A stretch of DNA of 64,000 nucleotides from an uncultured candidate division Zixibacteria bacterium (GTDB lineage: Bacteria > Zixibacteria > MSB-5A5 > SM1-73): NCBI GenBank assembly GCA_903908285.1, contig CAIVRH010000039.1:1-64000 (forward strand). The letters are read 5' to 3'. Positions 53,422 through 60,832 of this stretch are shown here, piece after piece. The translations under genes were made by a program, and so were the position numbers. Numbering within the stretch: position 1 is the stretch's first letter; the number at the start of each line of letters is the position of its first letter. The notes under the pieces are model-generated. The model made no database searches. It was not told where the DNA came from and saw only the letters and a list, made by a program, of their open reading frames with translations.

Positions 53422-53928
53422 ATGCTGAATAAAAACGTCTTGATATTAAATCAGAATTATGAGCCGCTATCCGTATGCTCGGTTAAGAGAGCGGTGATCT
53501 TAGTCTTTTTGGGAAAAGCAGAGATCATTGAGAAATATGACGGCAATATGGTTCGGGCAGTTTCTGTGGCTATACCGGTGCCGAGTGTAGTCAGGCTTGG
53601 TTTTTATATTCATGTCCCGAACAAGAGGATTCTGCTCAGCCGAAAGAATATCATCAAACGAGACGGGCACCGCTGTCAATACTGCGGTGACAACCAGAAA
53701 GCCATGACCGTGGATCACATAATCCCCCGTATCTATGGCGGAAAAGACACCTGGGAGAATCTGGTCTGTGCCTGCATATCCTGCAACAATCGCAAAGGTG
53801 ATCACACCCCGGAACAAGCGGGTCTCGCTTTATTGCGCCAACCCCGAAGGCCTACACATATCACCTTCATACAGCAGTTCATCGGCATCTCGGATCAAAG
53901 GTGGAGACAGTATCTGTTTTTGGATTAA
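53422..53928 (+). CDS. HNH endonuclease family protein
   Basis: 168 residues from the ATG at 53422 (M-L-N-K-N-V-L-I-L-N-Q-N-Y-E-P-L). An N-terminal region of about 75 residues is followed by the HNH fold: C-Q-Y-C-G, then V-D-H-I-I-P-R-I-Y-G-G, then C-I-S-C-N-N-R-K-G-D. The zinc cysteines and the catalytic His are intact. This conserved family (COG1403) is often stand-alone and its target is unknown. The frame extends upstream to 53350 but that stretch overlaps the promoter. Confidence 0.88.
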   Translation: MLNKNVLILNQNYEPLSVCSVKRAVILVFLGKAEIIEKYDGNMVRAVSVAIPVPSVVRLGFYIHVPNKRILLSRKNIIKRDGHRCQYCGDNQKAMTVDHIIPRIYGGKDTWENLVCACISCNNRKGDHTPEQAGLALLRQPRRPTHITFIQQFIGISDQRWRQYLFLD

Positions 53929-53939
53929 AGCAGGTGGAA

Positions 53940-53957
53940 GGTTATAGGTAATAGGTA
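53940..53957 (+). repeat. left heptamer array of a bracketed gene
   Basis: GGTTATAGGTAATAGGTA, units of TAGGTAA type. The opposite orientation of the array at 54361-54395 makes the pair an inverted repeat around the four-helix-bundle gene. Confidence 0.65.
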
Positions 53958-53981
53958 AAACAAAAATAATTATAAAATCCA

Positions 53982-54362
53982 ATGGAAGAAAAGATCAGTA
54001 GTTTTGAAGATTTGAAGGTATACAAGAAACTTTGTGATCTCCACTTAAAATTAAGCGACCTCTCTTTATCTTTTCCGAAATATGAGTTGCACGAGTTAGG
54101 TTCCCAAATTAGACGTTCTTCTAATTCAATAGCAGCTAATATTGCAGAAGGTTGGAATAACAAGCACTTAAATATCTATCTAGAAGGTATAAACAGATCA
54201 TTAGGAGAATTGCGGGAAACGGAACATCATTTATATATAGCTTTTCGCAAGGGTTATTTAGATGAGATGGTATATAAAGAATATCTGGAGAAATATAAGG
54301 AATGCGGTAAAATGCTGAGAGGTTTAGAGCAATCTTTGTTTAAATGGAAAATCAAAACTTAA
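53982..54362 (+). CDS. four-helix-bundle protein (23S rRNA IVS/S23 family)
   Basis: 126 residues, all helical. 'F-E-D-L-K-V-Y-K-K', 'S-S-N-S-I-A-A-N-I-A-E-G' and 'G-E-L-R-E-T-E-H-H-L' are the standard signatures of the family first seen encoded within 23S rRNA intervening sequences. Here the gene is free-standing and bracketed by inverted heptamer arrays (53940-53957 and 54361-54395), the right one overlapping its stop codon. It probably was inserted between the HNH gene and trpS. Function of the family is unknown (related proteins assist diversity-generating retroelements). Confidence 0.93.
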   Translation: MEEKISSFEDLKVYKKLCDLHLKLSDLSLSFPKYELHELGSQIRRSSNSIAANIAEGWNNKHLNIYLEGINRSLGELRETEHHLYIAFRKGYLDEMVYKEYLEKYKECGKMLRGLEQSLFKWKIKT

Positions 54363-54395
54363 CCTATCACCTAACACCTATCACCTATCACCTAA
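54361..54395 (-). repeat. right heptamer array of the bracketed gene
   Basis: Five CCTATCA/CCTAACA units, the reverse orientation of those at 53940. It ends 10 bp before the trpS ATG, so it forms most of that gene's leader. Confidence 0.85.
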
Positions 54396-54405
54396 TGAGG
54401 TTTCA

Positions 54406-55377
54406 ATGGCAAAAGAGGTAATCTTAAGCGGCATGCAGCCAACCGGGAAATTGCATCTGGGTAATTTGGAGGGGGCATTGAGATATTGGGTACAGCTTCA
54501 GAATGATTACGAGATGTATTGTTGCATCGTAGACTGGCATGCCTTGACCTCCGATTACGACCAAACTTCCGATCTGGTTGACCGGATCATCGATATTGCC
54601 ATCGATTATCTTTCCGCCGGGCTCGATCCGGAGAGGTGCGCTATCTTTGTCCAATCACAAGTCAAGGAGCACGCGGAACTGCATCTTCTTTTTTCGATGA
54701 TTACTCCTATTCCCTGGCTGGAACGGGTGCCGTCATACAAAGAAAAGAGCGTGGAATTGAAGCTGGATAGTTATGGTTTTTTGGGTTATCCTTTGCTTCA
54801 AGCGGCGGATATTTTAATATATAAGGCTAATTGGGTTCCGGTAGGAAAAGACCAGCTTCCACATATCGAGCTTACCCGGGAGGTGGCGAGAAGATTCAAT
54901 ACCCTTTATGGGGATGTCTTTCCGGAACCACAAGGTAAACTGAGCCAGTTTTCCGGAATCTTGGGTACGGATAACCGAAAGATGAGCAAATCGTACAATA
55001 ACGAAATAGGTATGGGGGAATCTGACGAGTCAACCGCCAAAAAGATTTCCAGCATGTATACCGACCCGACCAAATTGCGCTTGGGCGACCCCGGGCATCC
55101 GGATGAATGTCCGGTTTATCTATTGCATATAATTTATAATCCGGATCACATAACTATTAACCAAAGATGCTGTACCGGGAAATTGGGCTGTGTGGAATGC
55201 AAGAGGATCTGTGCTGAATACACCAATAGAGCGCTCAGCCCGATACGGCAAAAACGGGCGGAGCTGGAAAAAGACTTGCCCTACGTAAAAAAAGTGTTAT
55301 CTTCCGGTGCAGACAAAGCCAGAGCCAAAGCGCAAAAAACCATGGAGGATGTGAGAAGGGCGATGAAATTGTGGTGA
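54406..55377 (+). CDS. trpS: tryptophanyl-tRNA synthetase
   Basis: 323 residues, class I synthetase. The HIGH-like motif is P-T-G-K-L-H-L-G-N (about 12-20) and the KMSKS motif lies in D-N-R-K-M-S-K-S (about 193-200). Length is standard for a bacterial TrpRS. A cysteine-rich stretch (C-C-T-G-K-L-G-C-V-E-C, about 257-267) is typical of some TrpRS. The last 77 bases of the gene (55301-55377) are repeated with about 90% identity at 55941-56017, on the far side of hicBA. Confidence 0.97.
   Translation: MAKEVILSGMQPTGKLHLGNLEGALRYWVQLQNDYEMYCCIVDWHALTSDYDQTSDLVDRIIDIAIDYLSAGLDPERCAIFVQSQVKEHAELHLLFSMITPIPWLERVPSYKEKSVELKLDSYGFLGYPLLQAADILIYKANWVPVGKDQLPHIELTREVARRFNTLYGDVFPEPQGKLSQFSGILGTDNRKMSKSYNNEIGMGESDESTAKKISSMYTDPTKLRLGDPGHPDECPVYLLHIIYNPDHITINQRCCTGKLGCVECKRICAEYTNRALSPIRQKRAELEKDLPYVKKVLSSGADKARAKAQKTMEDVRRAMKLW
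55301..55377 (+). repeat. 3' end of trpS, first copy of a 77-bp direct repeat
   Basis: It begins CTTCCGGTGC and ends GTGGTGA at the trpS stop. The copy at 55941-56017 has the same length and 8 differences by my reading. It would fit an att-like boundary of an inserted cassette. Confidence 0.85.
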
Positions 55378-55481
55378 TGGTTATGTTTAAAATACATCGG
55401 GAATTTGTAGTTATGATGCTGCGAAAGAATAGAATCCTGGTTTATAACTGATCAGCTCAAAATAATCTGAAGAGGAGAATC

Positions 55482-55688
55482 ATGAAGTTCATTATCACTA
55501 TCTTTCGAGATGAAGACGGGATGTTCATCGCTGAGTGTCCCTCTATTCCCGGATGCGTAAGTCAAGGCAAGACCGAACAGGAAGCGGAAAAAAATATTCA
55601 AGAGGCGATCAAGGAATGCTTGGAGGTGCGAGCGGAAAAAGGCATGCCTTTGACGGTAACCACCCGTCAGGTGGAGGTTAATATTTAA
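55482..55688 (+). CDS. hicB: HicB-type antitoxin (short form)
   Basis: 68 residues. It has the partial RNase H fold of HicB: 'F-R-D-E-D-G-M-F-I-A-E-C-P-S-I-P-G-C' and 'S-Q-G-K-T-E-Q-E-A-E-K-N-I'. It lacks the extra DNA-binding C-terminal domain seen in longer HicB proteins, so autoregulation would rely on the complex alone. A good site (AGAGGAG) precedes the ATG. Its stop shares one base with the hicA start, antitoxin first. Confidence 0.9.
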   Translation: MKFIITIFRDEDGMFIAECPSIPGCVSQGKTEQEAEKNIQEAIKECLEVRAEKGMPLTVTTRQVEVNI

Positions 55689-55915
55689 TGCACATAATCC
55701 CTCTTTTGAAGCCTAAAGATGTGGTAAGAGGTTTTGAAAAGTTGGGATGGGAGGTTGCCCGCCAAAGGGGTAGTCACATCATTTTAACCAAGACCGGACA
55801 TATAGCCACATTATCAGTCCCGAATCATCCCGAAGTGGCTCGTGGTACGTTAAGAAGCCTTATTGCCAAAGCCGGTTTAAGTATAGAAGAATTCTTGGAA
55901 GCAATGGAGAAATAG
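55688..55915 (+). CDS. hicA: HicA-type mRNA interferase toxin
   Basis: 75 residues of the dsRBD-like HicA fold. The catalytic His lies in R-G-S-H-I-I-L (about 26-32), and 'V-P-N-H-P-E-V-A-R-G-T-L' is also typical. HicA cleaves mRNA and is neutralised by the upstream HicB. Both genes lie in a segment of about 560 bp between two copies of the trpS 3' end. Confidence 0.94.
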   Translation: MHIIPLLKPKDVVRGFEKLGWEVARQRGSHIILTKTGHIATLSVPNHPEVARGTLRSLIAKAGLSIEEFLEAMEK

Positions 55916-55940
55916 ATTGCGTTACCTGAAGGGATCTATA

Positions 55941-56017
55941 CTTCCGGAGCAGACAAAGCCATAATAAAAGCACAGAAAACCATGGAGGATGTGAGAAGGG
56001 CGATGAAGTTGTGGTGA
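55941..56017 (+). pseudogene. duplicate of the trpS 3' end
   Basis: 77 bp matching 55301-55377 with 8 differences. Read in the trpS frame it still encodes a proper ending (M-E-D-V-R-R-A-M-K-L-W, stop). Four changes are silent and the rest alter two residues near the middle (R-A to I-I), which looks like a diverged functional copy rather than neutral decay. Confidence 0.85.
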
Positions 56018-56107
56018 GTGATTAGACATCTTGAATAGAGAGGATAGCTTATTTGTTACATCTGGACTTAGCCATAACGATAAAATGTATATGCGTTTTT
56101 ACCACAA

Positions 56108-56824
56108 ATGATGCTGGTCATGACTGACCCAAAAAAGCCGAATCTTCTTAAACCATTAATATTTTGTTTTGCGTTCTGGGCTATTGTCGGATTCCCCCTC
56201 TGGTTGATTGGCATAATAATCAACGAAAAGGGAGAACCAAACGGGTTATTGTTTCTATGGTGGTTACTCCTTCCCATTTTTGCATATTTCTTAATTATCT
56301 TTTATAATAGATTAGTTCAAGAGCTTAATTTGGTAAAAAATGCCTGGTCGCAAGTAGACGTAAATTTACAACGGAGATCGGACCTGGTAGAAAACCTTAT
56401 CCGGGTTGTAAACCAATACACGATACATGAACACGAAACCCTTATTACAGTAACCCAAGCAAGAAGTGGAGCTACCGGAATATTGAATGTAAAGGAACGA
56501 TCAACTGCAGAGCAAAAGCTGTCAACAGCATTATTGAGCTTTATGGCAGTGGTCGAAGGTTATCCTGAATTGAAAGCTAACCAGGTTTTCATCAAGTTAC
56601 AGGACGAACTAACGAACACAGAGAACATGATTGCCTTGGCTCGTGAGCTCTATAACAACCAAGTGGTGAGATATAACAACCAAATACAAGTCTTCCCCAA
56701 AAGCATCCTTGCTCTGACTGCAAATTTCGCTTTAGCGAGTTTCTTTCATGCAACCGAAGAGGCCAGACACAAAACTCCAAAGGTTCGTAAAATTCTATCG
56801 TGGGAACAGAACAGTTCAGATTGA
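56108..56824 (+). CDS. lemA: LemA family protein
   Basis: 238 residues. Two N-terminal hydrophobic segments (about 15-40 and 45-68) anchor it, followed by the LemA helical domain: 'F-Y-N-R-L-V', 'A-W-S-Q-V-D-V-N-L-Q-R-R-S-D-L-V-E-N-L' and 'T-E-N-M-I-A-L-A-R-E-L-Y-N'. A later ATG at 56123 is an alternative start. LemA proteins lie at the membrane; their role is unclear. It is more AT-rich than the flanking housekeeping genes. Confidence 0.92.
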   Translation: MMLVMTDPKKPNLLKPLIFCFAFWAIVGFPLWLIGIIINEKGEPNGLLFLWWLLLPIFAYFLIIFYNRLVQELNLVKNAWSQVDVNLQRRSDLVENLIRVVNQYTIHEHETLITVTQARSGATGILNVKERSTAEQKLSTALLSFMAVVEGYPELKANQVFIKLQDELTNTENMIALARELYNNQVVRYNNQIQVFPKSILALTANFALASFFHATEEARHKTPKVRKILSWEQNSSD

Positions 56825-57038
56825 AGATTTCGGTAATGTAAAGGAAAAGCAGGTGTTATGAGATTTCAATATCTTAATGGAAGAAAACTATTGACTATGC
56901 ATCGGTATAACTATATCATGATGCAAATGTAGTTGTATTTATGGCATGTGTAATGGCAAAGCTTGCTTTACCTTAGAAGTAACAGATCAAGCAAGCTACA
57001 GTCAGGTCGAGCAAACTCGACCACTACAAAGAAAATAG

Positions 57039-57791
57039 ATGGTGAAAATGGGATCAATCGAAGCACAACCTCAAGAAAACAGTTTATCCTATTCGGTAAA
57101 ATTGGATGTCTTTGAAGGTCCTCTGGATCTGCTTTTATTTTTGATCAAGCGGGATAAGATAGATATCTACGATATCCCCATCTCCCATATAACCAGGCAA
57201 TATCTGGAATATATCATGATGATGAAGGAATTGAACCTGGAGGTGGCAGGGGATTTTATCGTCATGGCAGCGACTTTGATGCGGATCAAGGTAAAAATGC
57301 TCCTTCCCAAAACCCAGGATGAAGTAGAGGAGGATCCGCGGGAAGAGCTGGTTTATGCCTTGATTGAGTATCGAAAATTCAAGGAAGCAGCAGAGGTTTT
57401 GAAAGCCAAGGAAACCGAGCAGGCGGGTTGGTTCCCCCGGACCGATTTCTCTTTTTTGGAGAAAATGCCGGAGGATGAGATTCTGGTGGAAGCATCTTTG
57501 TATGATTTAGTCTCTGCATTCAAGCGCATGCTGGACTTAAGCCCCAAGGAAACTTTTCACACCGTGAATTACCCTAAAGTCACCATTGAAGAGAGAATCG
57601 AGTTTGTGTGGAACTATTTGATCCGAAAAGACGGGGTTATCTTCACCGAGCTTTTCTCCGACACCCCGATAAAGCTGGTGATGGTGGTCACCTTCATGGC
57701 GATTTTAGAATTGATCCGATTGCAGAAAATATACATTCGCCAGACCAAACACTTCTCCGATATCTGGGTGTTCCGAAGCGAAAAGGTGTAG
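57039..57791 (+). CDS. scpA: segregation and condensation protein ScpA
   Basis: 250 residues. The kleisin N-terminal signature 'V-F-E-G-P-L-D-L-L-L-F-L-I-K-R' (in the first 40 residues) and the conserved 'I-S-H-I-T-R-Q-Y-L' follow; the C-terminal winged helix is present. With ScpB and SMC it forms the bacterial condensin. ScpB normally follows but here the next gene is a TonB-C lipoprotein gene, so scpB is elsewhere or missing. An alternative start lies nine bases downstream. Confidence 0.94.
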   Translation: MVKMGSIEAQPQENSLSYSVKLDVFEGPLDLLLFLIKRDKIDIYDIPISHITRQYLEYIMMMKELNLEVAGDFIVMAATLMRIKVKMLLPKTQDEVEEDPREELVYALIEYRKFKEAAEVLKAKETEQAGWFPRTDFSFLEKMPEDEILVEASLYDLVSAFKRMLDLSPKETFHTVNYPKVTIEERIEFVWNYLIRKDGVIFTELFSDTPIKLVMVVTFMAILELIRLQKIYIRQTKHFSDIWVFRSEKV

Positions 57792-57873
57792 CATATTTCT
57801 GTATATAAATTTATGATGTTGAACCAACAATATTTTTGAGTTTGTCTCTGTTATATCTAATCATAATGGGGGT

Positions 57874-58656
57874 ATGGCAACTTCCAAGTTTTTGTATCTA
57901 GCTATAATCTGCGTTATTGCGATTGGATTTTTATCCTGTACTTCGAAGAAATCTTGTTCTTCTGACACCGATTCGATTGTACCAGAGGCAATGCCACGAT
58001 TATTAACAGGATTTGATACCATCTACCCTCCGTTGGCACGACAGGCAGGAGTAGAAGGTATTATTGGGGTGAAATCCTCAATAGATGTTGAAGGACGAGT
58101 CCTGGATTCAGAGATAACGAAAAATTCTGGCATAACTGCAGGATTCGAACAGACGGTTATCGAATCTAGCAAGAAGAACATTTGGATACCAGCATATTCT
58201 ATGAAAGGACCTATACCCTACTGGAGCTATTATGAGGTCATATTTATCAATCGTCGTATTATGATTGGACTATCTTCGCAATACGGTCATGATGAAAATA
58301 GACTATTTGATAATCAGGTAACTAGTTCTGACTCATTCATTGAGATTCATCCAGTTTATGACATTCCTCCTACGATTGAAAAAACTGCAACCGTGTATTA
58401 TACGCATGAGGAATCTCAAGATAACATAGATGGTTCAATGTGGATTAGAGCAATAGTAGATAATTCAGGGAAAGTCAGTAATGCTTTTATTTTGAATTCT
58501 TCACTTAGCGATCCCCAATTAGAAGATGATCTGATCATAGCTTTCTATAGTTATATTTATAATCCTGCTTTGTATCATGGAAAAAAGGTTGCTGTGCAGA
58601 TCGACTGTGAGATAGTCTTCGCTCAATTACATATCTTGACAAATGCTAAATTATGA
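57874..58656 (+). CDS. lipoprotein with two TonB C-terminal-like domains
   Basis: 260 residues. A signal peptide ends at a lipobox-like F-L-S-C. The first domain has the TonB-C pattern 'Y-P-P-L-A-R-Q-A-G-V-E-G-I-I-G-V-K' and a second (about 165-250) has a looser match (W-I-R-A-I-V-D-N-S-G-K-V). No N-terminal membrane helix for ExbB/D coupling is present, so it is probably a periplasmic or outer-membrane lipoprotein rather than a true TonB. It is AT-rich like the LemA gene. Confidence 0.75.
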   Translation: MATSKFLYLAIICVIAIGFLSCTSKKSCSSDTDSIVPEAMPRLLTGFDTIYPPLARQAGVEGIIGVKSSIDVEGRVLDSEITKNSGITAGFEQTVIESSKKNIWIPAYSMKGPIPYWSYYEVIFINRRIMIGLSSQYGHDENRLFDNQVTSSDSFIEIHPVYDIPPTIEKTATVYYTHEESQDNIDGSMWIRAIVDNSGKVSNAFILNSSLSDPQLEDDLIIAFYSYIYNPALYHGKKVAVQIDCEIVFAQLHILTNAKL

Positions 58657-58794
58657 TCATCGCTGATTATTTATAAAAATCAGTGGTAGCTTACTCAATC
58701 GCTGATACATTCATAATAGATTGAAAGAGAGTTTATGGTTATACCATTTCATTCTTCATAATCCAAGTTGTTCTCATTTCGAAATCTAATCCTC

Positions 58795-58822
58795 TTGACA
58801 ACACCCAAAAAATTGATAATTT
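58795..58822 (+). promoter_or_regulatory. candidate promoter for the DUF502 gene
   Basis: TTGACA (58795-58800), 16-base spacer, TAATTT (58817-58822), followed by about 75 bp to the ATG at 58899. Confidence 0.45.
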
Positions 58823-58898
58823 AGCTCCAAGTTGGAGTGGTGATTAAATAGATGTTGGGAGTAAATTATAACTAACGAAGATTCTTTGAAATCAGTTT

Positions 58899-59540
58899 AT
58901 GCCGATCAGAGATAAATTAAACACAGCCTTAAGGCGGTACTTTTTGTCCGGGATATTGGTTATCGTGCCGCTGATCATCACCTTCATGGTCCTGCGCTTT
59001 CTCTTCGAGGGAGTGGACGGGCTACTGTCGCCAATCATCGCCAAGCTCATCAAACATCACATTCCCGGTTTGGGGCTGGCTGCCACCATCTTACTGATCT
59101 TCATCGCGGGAATTCTCACCGCTAATGTAGTGGGATCGCGGCTTTTTAAGGTATGGGAGATATTCTTTGTCAAAACCCCGCTGATACGGACAATTTATGG
59201 CTCATCCAAGAAATTGATTGAAGCAGTGACCACCACCGGCAAACATTCTTTCAAACATGTGGTGCTGGTAGAATTCCCCAGAAGAGGGATTTACTGTCTC
59301 GGATTTTTAACCAACGAACTCAAGACGAAATTAGAAAACAAGGAAGAAGAGTTTATCGTAGTGTTTATTCCTTCTACCCCCACTCCTTTTACCGGATGGA
59401 CCTTGCTTTTCAGACGGGAGGAAGTGATCCCTTTGGATATCAAGGTGGAGGAGGGGATCAAATTCTTCGTCTCGGGTGGAATAGCCTCTCCGGATATGCT
59501 TGCTCAAAAAAATACTAAAACCACAGAACATTCAAGTTGA
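58899..59540 (+). CDS. DUF502 family membrane protein
   Basis: 213 residues. Two N-terminal helices (about 14-40 and 55-80) and the conserved 'K-T-P-L-I-R-T-I-Y-G-S-S-K-K' stretch (about 91-104) define DUF502, with a soluble C-terminal domain 'V-F-I-P-S-T-P-T-P-F-T-G' (about 150-161). Some members are linked with LPS or lipid transport in other organisms, but the function is unproven. The next gene follows by 26 bp. Confidence 0.9.
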   Translation: MPIRDKLNTALRRYFLSGILVIVPLIITFMVLRFLFEGVDGLLSPIIAKLIKHHIPGLGLAATILLIFIAGILTANVVGSRLFKVWEIFFVKTPLIRTIYGSSKKLIEAVTTTGKHSFKHVVLVEFPRRGIYCLGFLTNELKTKLENKEEEFIVVFIPSTPTPFTGWTLLFRREEVIPLDIKVEEGIKFFVSGGIASPDMLAQKNTKTTEHSS

Positions 59541-59566
59541 ACTTCAACCCCTAACATTACTCTTTT

Positions 59567-60760
59567 ATGCTTTCGGAACTCAAAGCCATAGGCACAGCTT
59601 CCATTAAGGCCAAAGCCCTCGCTGCCATCTGGACCTTTCCTGCCATCATCTTTGCCGCGCGGGTGATCGGCTGGGCAGCCGAAGCCGCTCAGTTTTTACT
59701 ATCCCAGGGATTAGCTTTGGCAATTTTGGCTTGGCTTCAGGTCCTGCCGGAATTTGCGGTGGAAGCGGTGATCGCCTGGGAAGCGGGCATCGATCCGGAC
59801 AAGGTACATCTGGTGACGGCTAATTTCACCGGCTCTCTGCGCCTTTTAACCGGCGTAGGCTGGCCCATGATCTATTTCGCCGCCGCATTCTTCAGGAAAA
59901 AGAAGGGGCACGGCCTAAAAAGGCTGGCGAACATACACCTGGACGCAGAGCATGCCATCGAGGTGCTCGGTCTTTTGCCCCCGATCGGCTATTTCCTCAT
60001 CATCCTTCTAAAAGGAACTTTGACCTTATTCGATTCAGCAATTTTGGGAAGTATGTATGCAGTTTATCTTTTTATTTTACAGAAAATGCCCCCTCAGGAT
60101 CAAGAGAAGATAGAGGAAACAGAGAAAATTCCCCGGATGATTTTGAAAATGAATCCCGTTCCCCGGAACATGACCATTATTGCACTTTTCTTAGCAGGCG
60201 GTCTCTGCCTATATTTTGTAGCCAATCCATTTTTCTACAGCATGTTGGCACTGTCGACCCTTTTAGGAGTGTCCAATTATATCTTCGTGCAATGGGTGGC
60301 GCCTTTTATGTCCGAATTTCCCGAAGGGGTGACTGCTTTCAACTGGGCTAAGTCGGTTAAAAAAGCGCCTATGGCGCTGATGAACATAGTCTCCTCCAAT
60401 ATCAACCAGTGGACCGTGCTGGTGGCAATGATTCCGATTGTTTACAGCTTAAGCCGGGGGGAGGTATCGGTGATACATTTCGATGTTCATCAAAAATCGG
60501 AGATCATCCTGACCATAGCCCAGGCGGTTCTGGGATTTCTCTTCCTGGCCAATATGGAATTCAGATGGCACGAAGCCGCAGGGCTTTTTGCTCTGTGGTT
60601 CATTCAATTCCTGGTTCCCTCCTGGCGGGAGGAAATAATATACGTCTACTTACTGTGGATTTTGATCGAGCTTTTATTGGTTTTTGTGGGAACGTATAAA
60701 CTCAAAGCTTTCGCAGAATTCAAAGCTCACTTCCGCGCGCATGTTTTGAAAAAAACATGA
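59567..60760 (+). CDS. sodium/calcium exchanger family membrane protein
   Basis: 397 residues with about ten helices in two halves. The alpha-1 repeat reads 'L-P-E-F-A-V-E-A-V-I-A-W-E-A-G' (about 62-76) and alpha-2 'S-E-F-P-E-G-V-T-A-F-N-W' (about 247-258), followed by 'N-I-V-S-S-N-I-N-Q-W-T'. These conserved acidic residues bind cations in CaCA exchangers. Coupled ion not determinable. It is probably co-transcribed with the DUF502 gene. Confidence 0.85.
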   Translation: MLSELKAIGTASIKAKALAAIWTFPAIIFAARVIGWAAEAAQFLLSQGLALAILAWLQVLPEFAVEAVIAWEAGIDPDKVHLVTANFTGSLRLLTGVGWPMIYFAAAFFRKKKGHGLKRLANIHLDAEHAIEVLGLLPPIGYFLIILLKGTLTLFDSAILGSMYAVYLFILQKMPPQDQEKIEETEKIPRMILKMNPVPRNMTIIALFLAGGLCLYFVANPFFYSMLALSTLLGVSNYIFVQWVAPFMSEFPEGVTAFNWAKSVKKAPMALMNIVSSNINQWTVLVAMIPIVYSLSRGEVSVIHFDVHQKSEIILTIAQAVLGFLFLANMEFRWHEAAGLFALWFIQFLVPSWREEIIYVYLLWILIELLLVFVGTYKLKAFAEFKAHFRAHVLKKT

Positions 60761-60832
60761 GGATATAGAAGAAACCAAAATGCTCGAACACTAGATCTGG
60801 TTCATATCATTTCTATTTGAGAAGGCGCCAAG

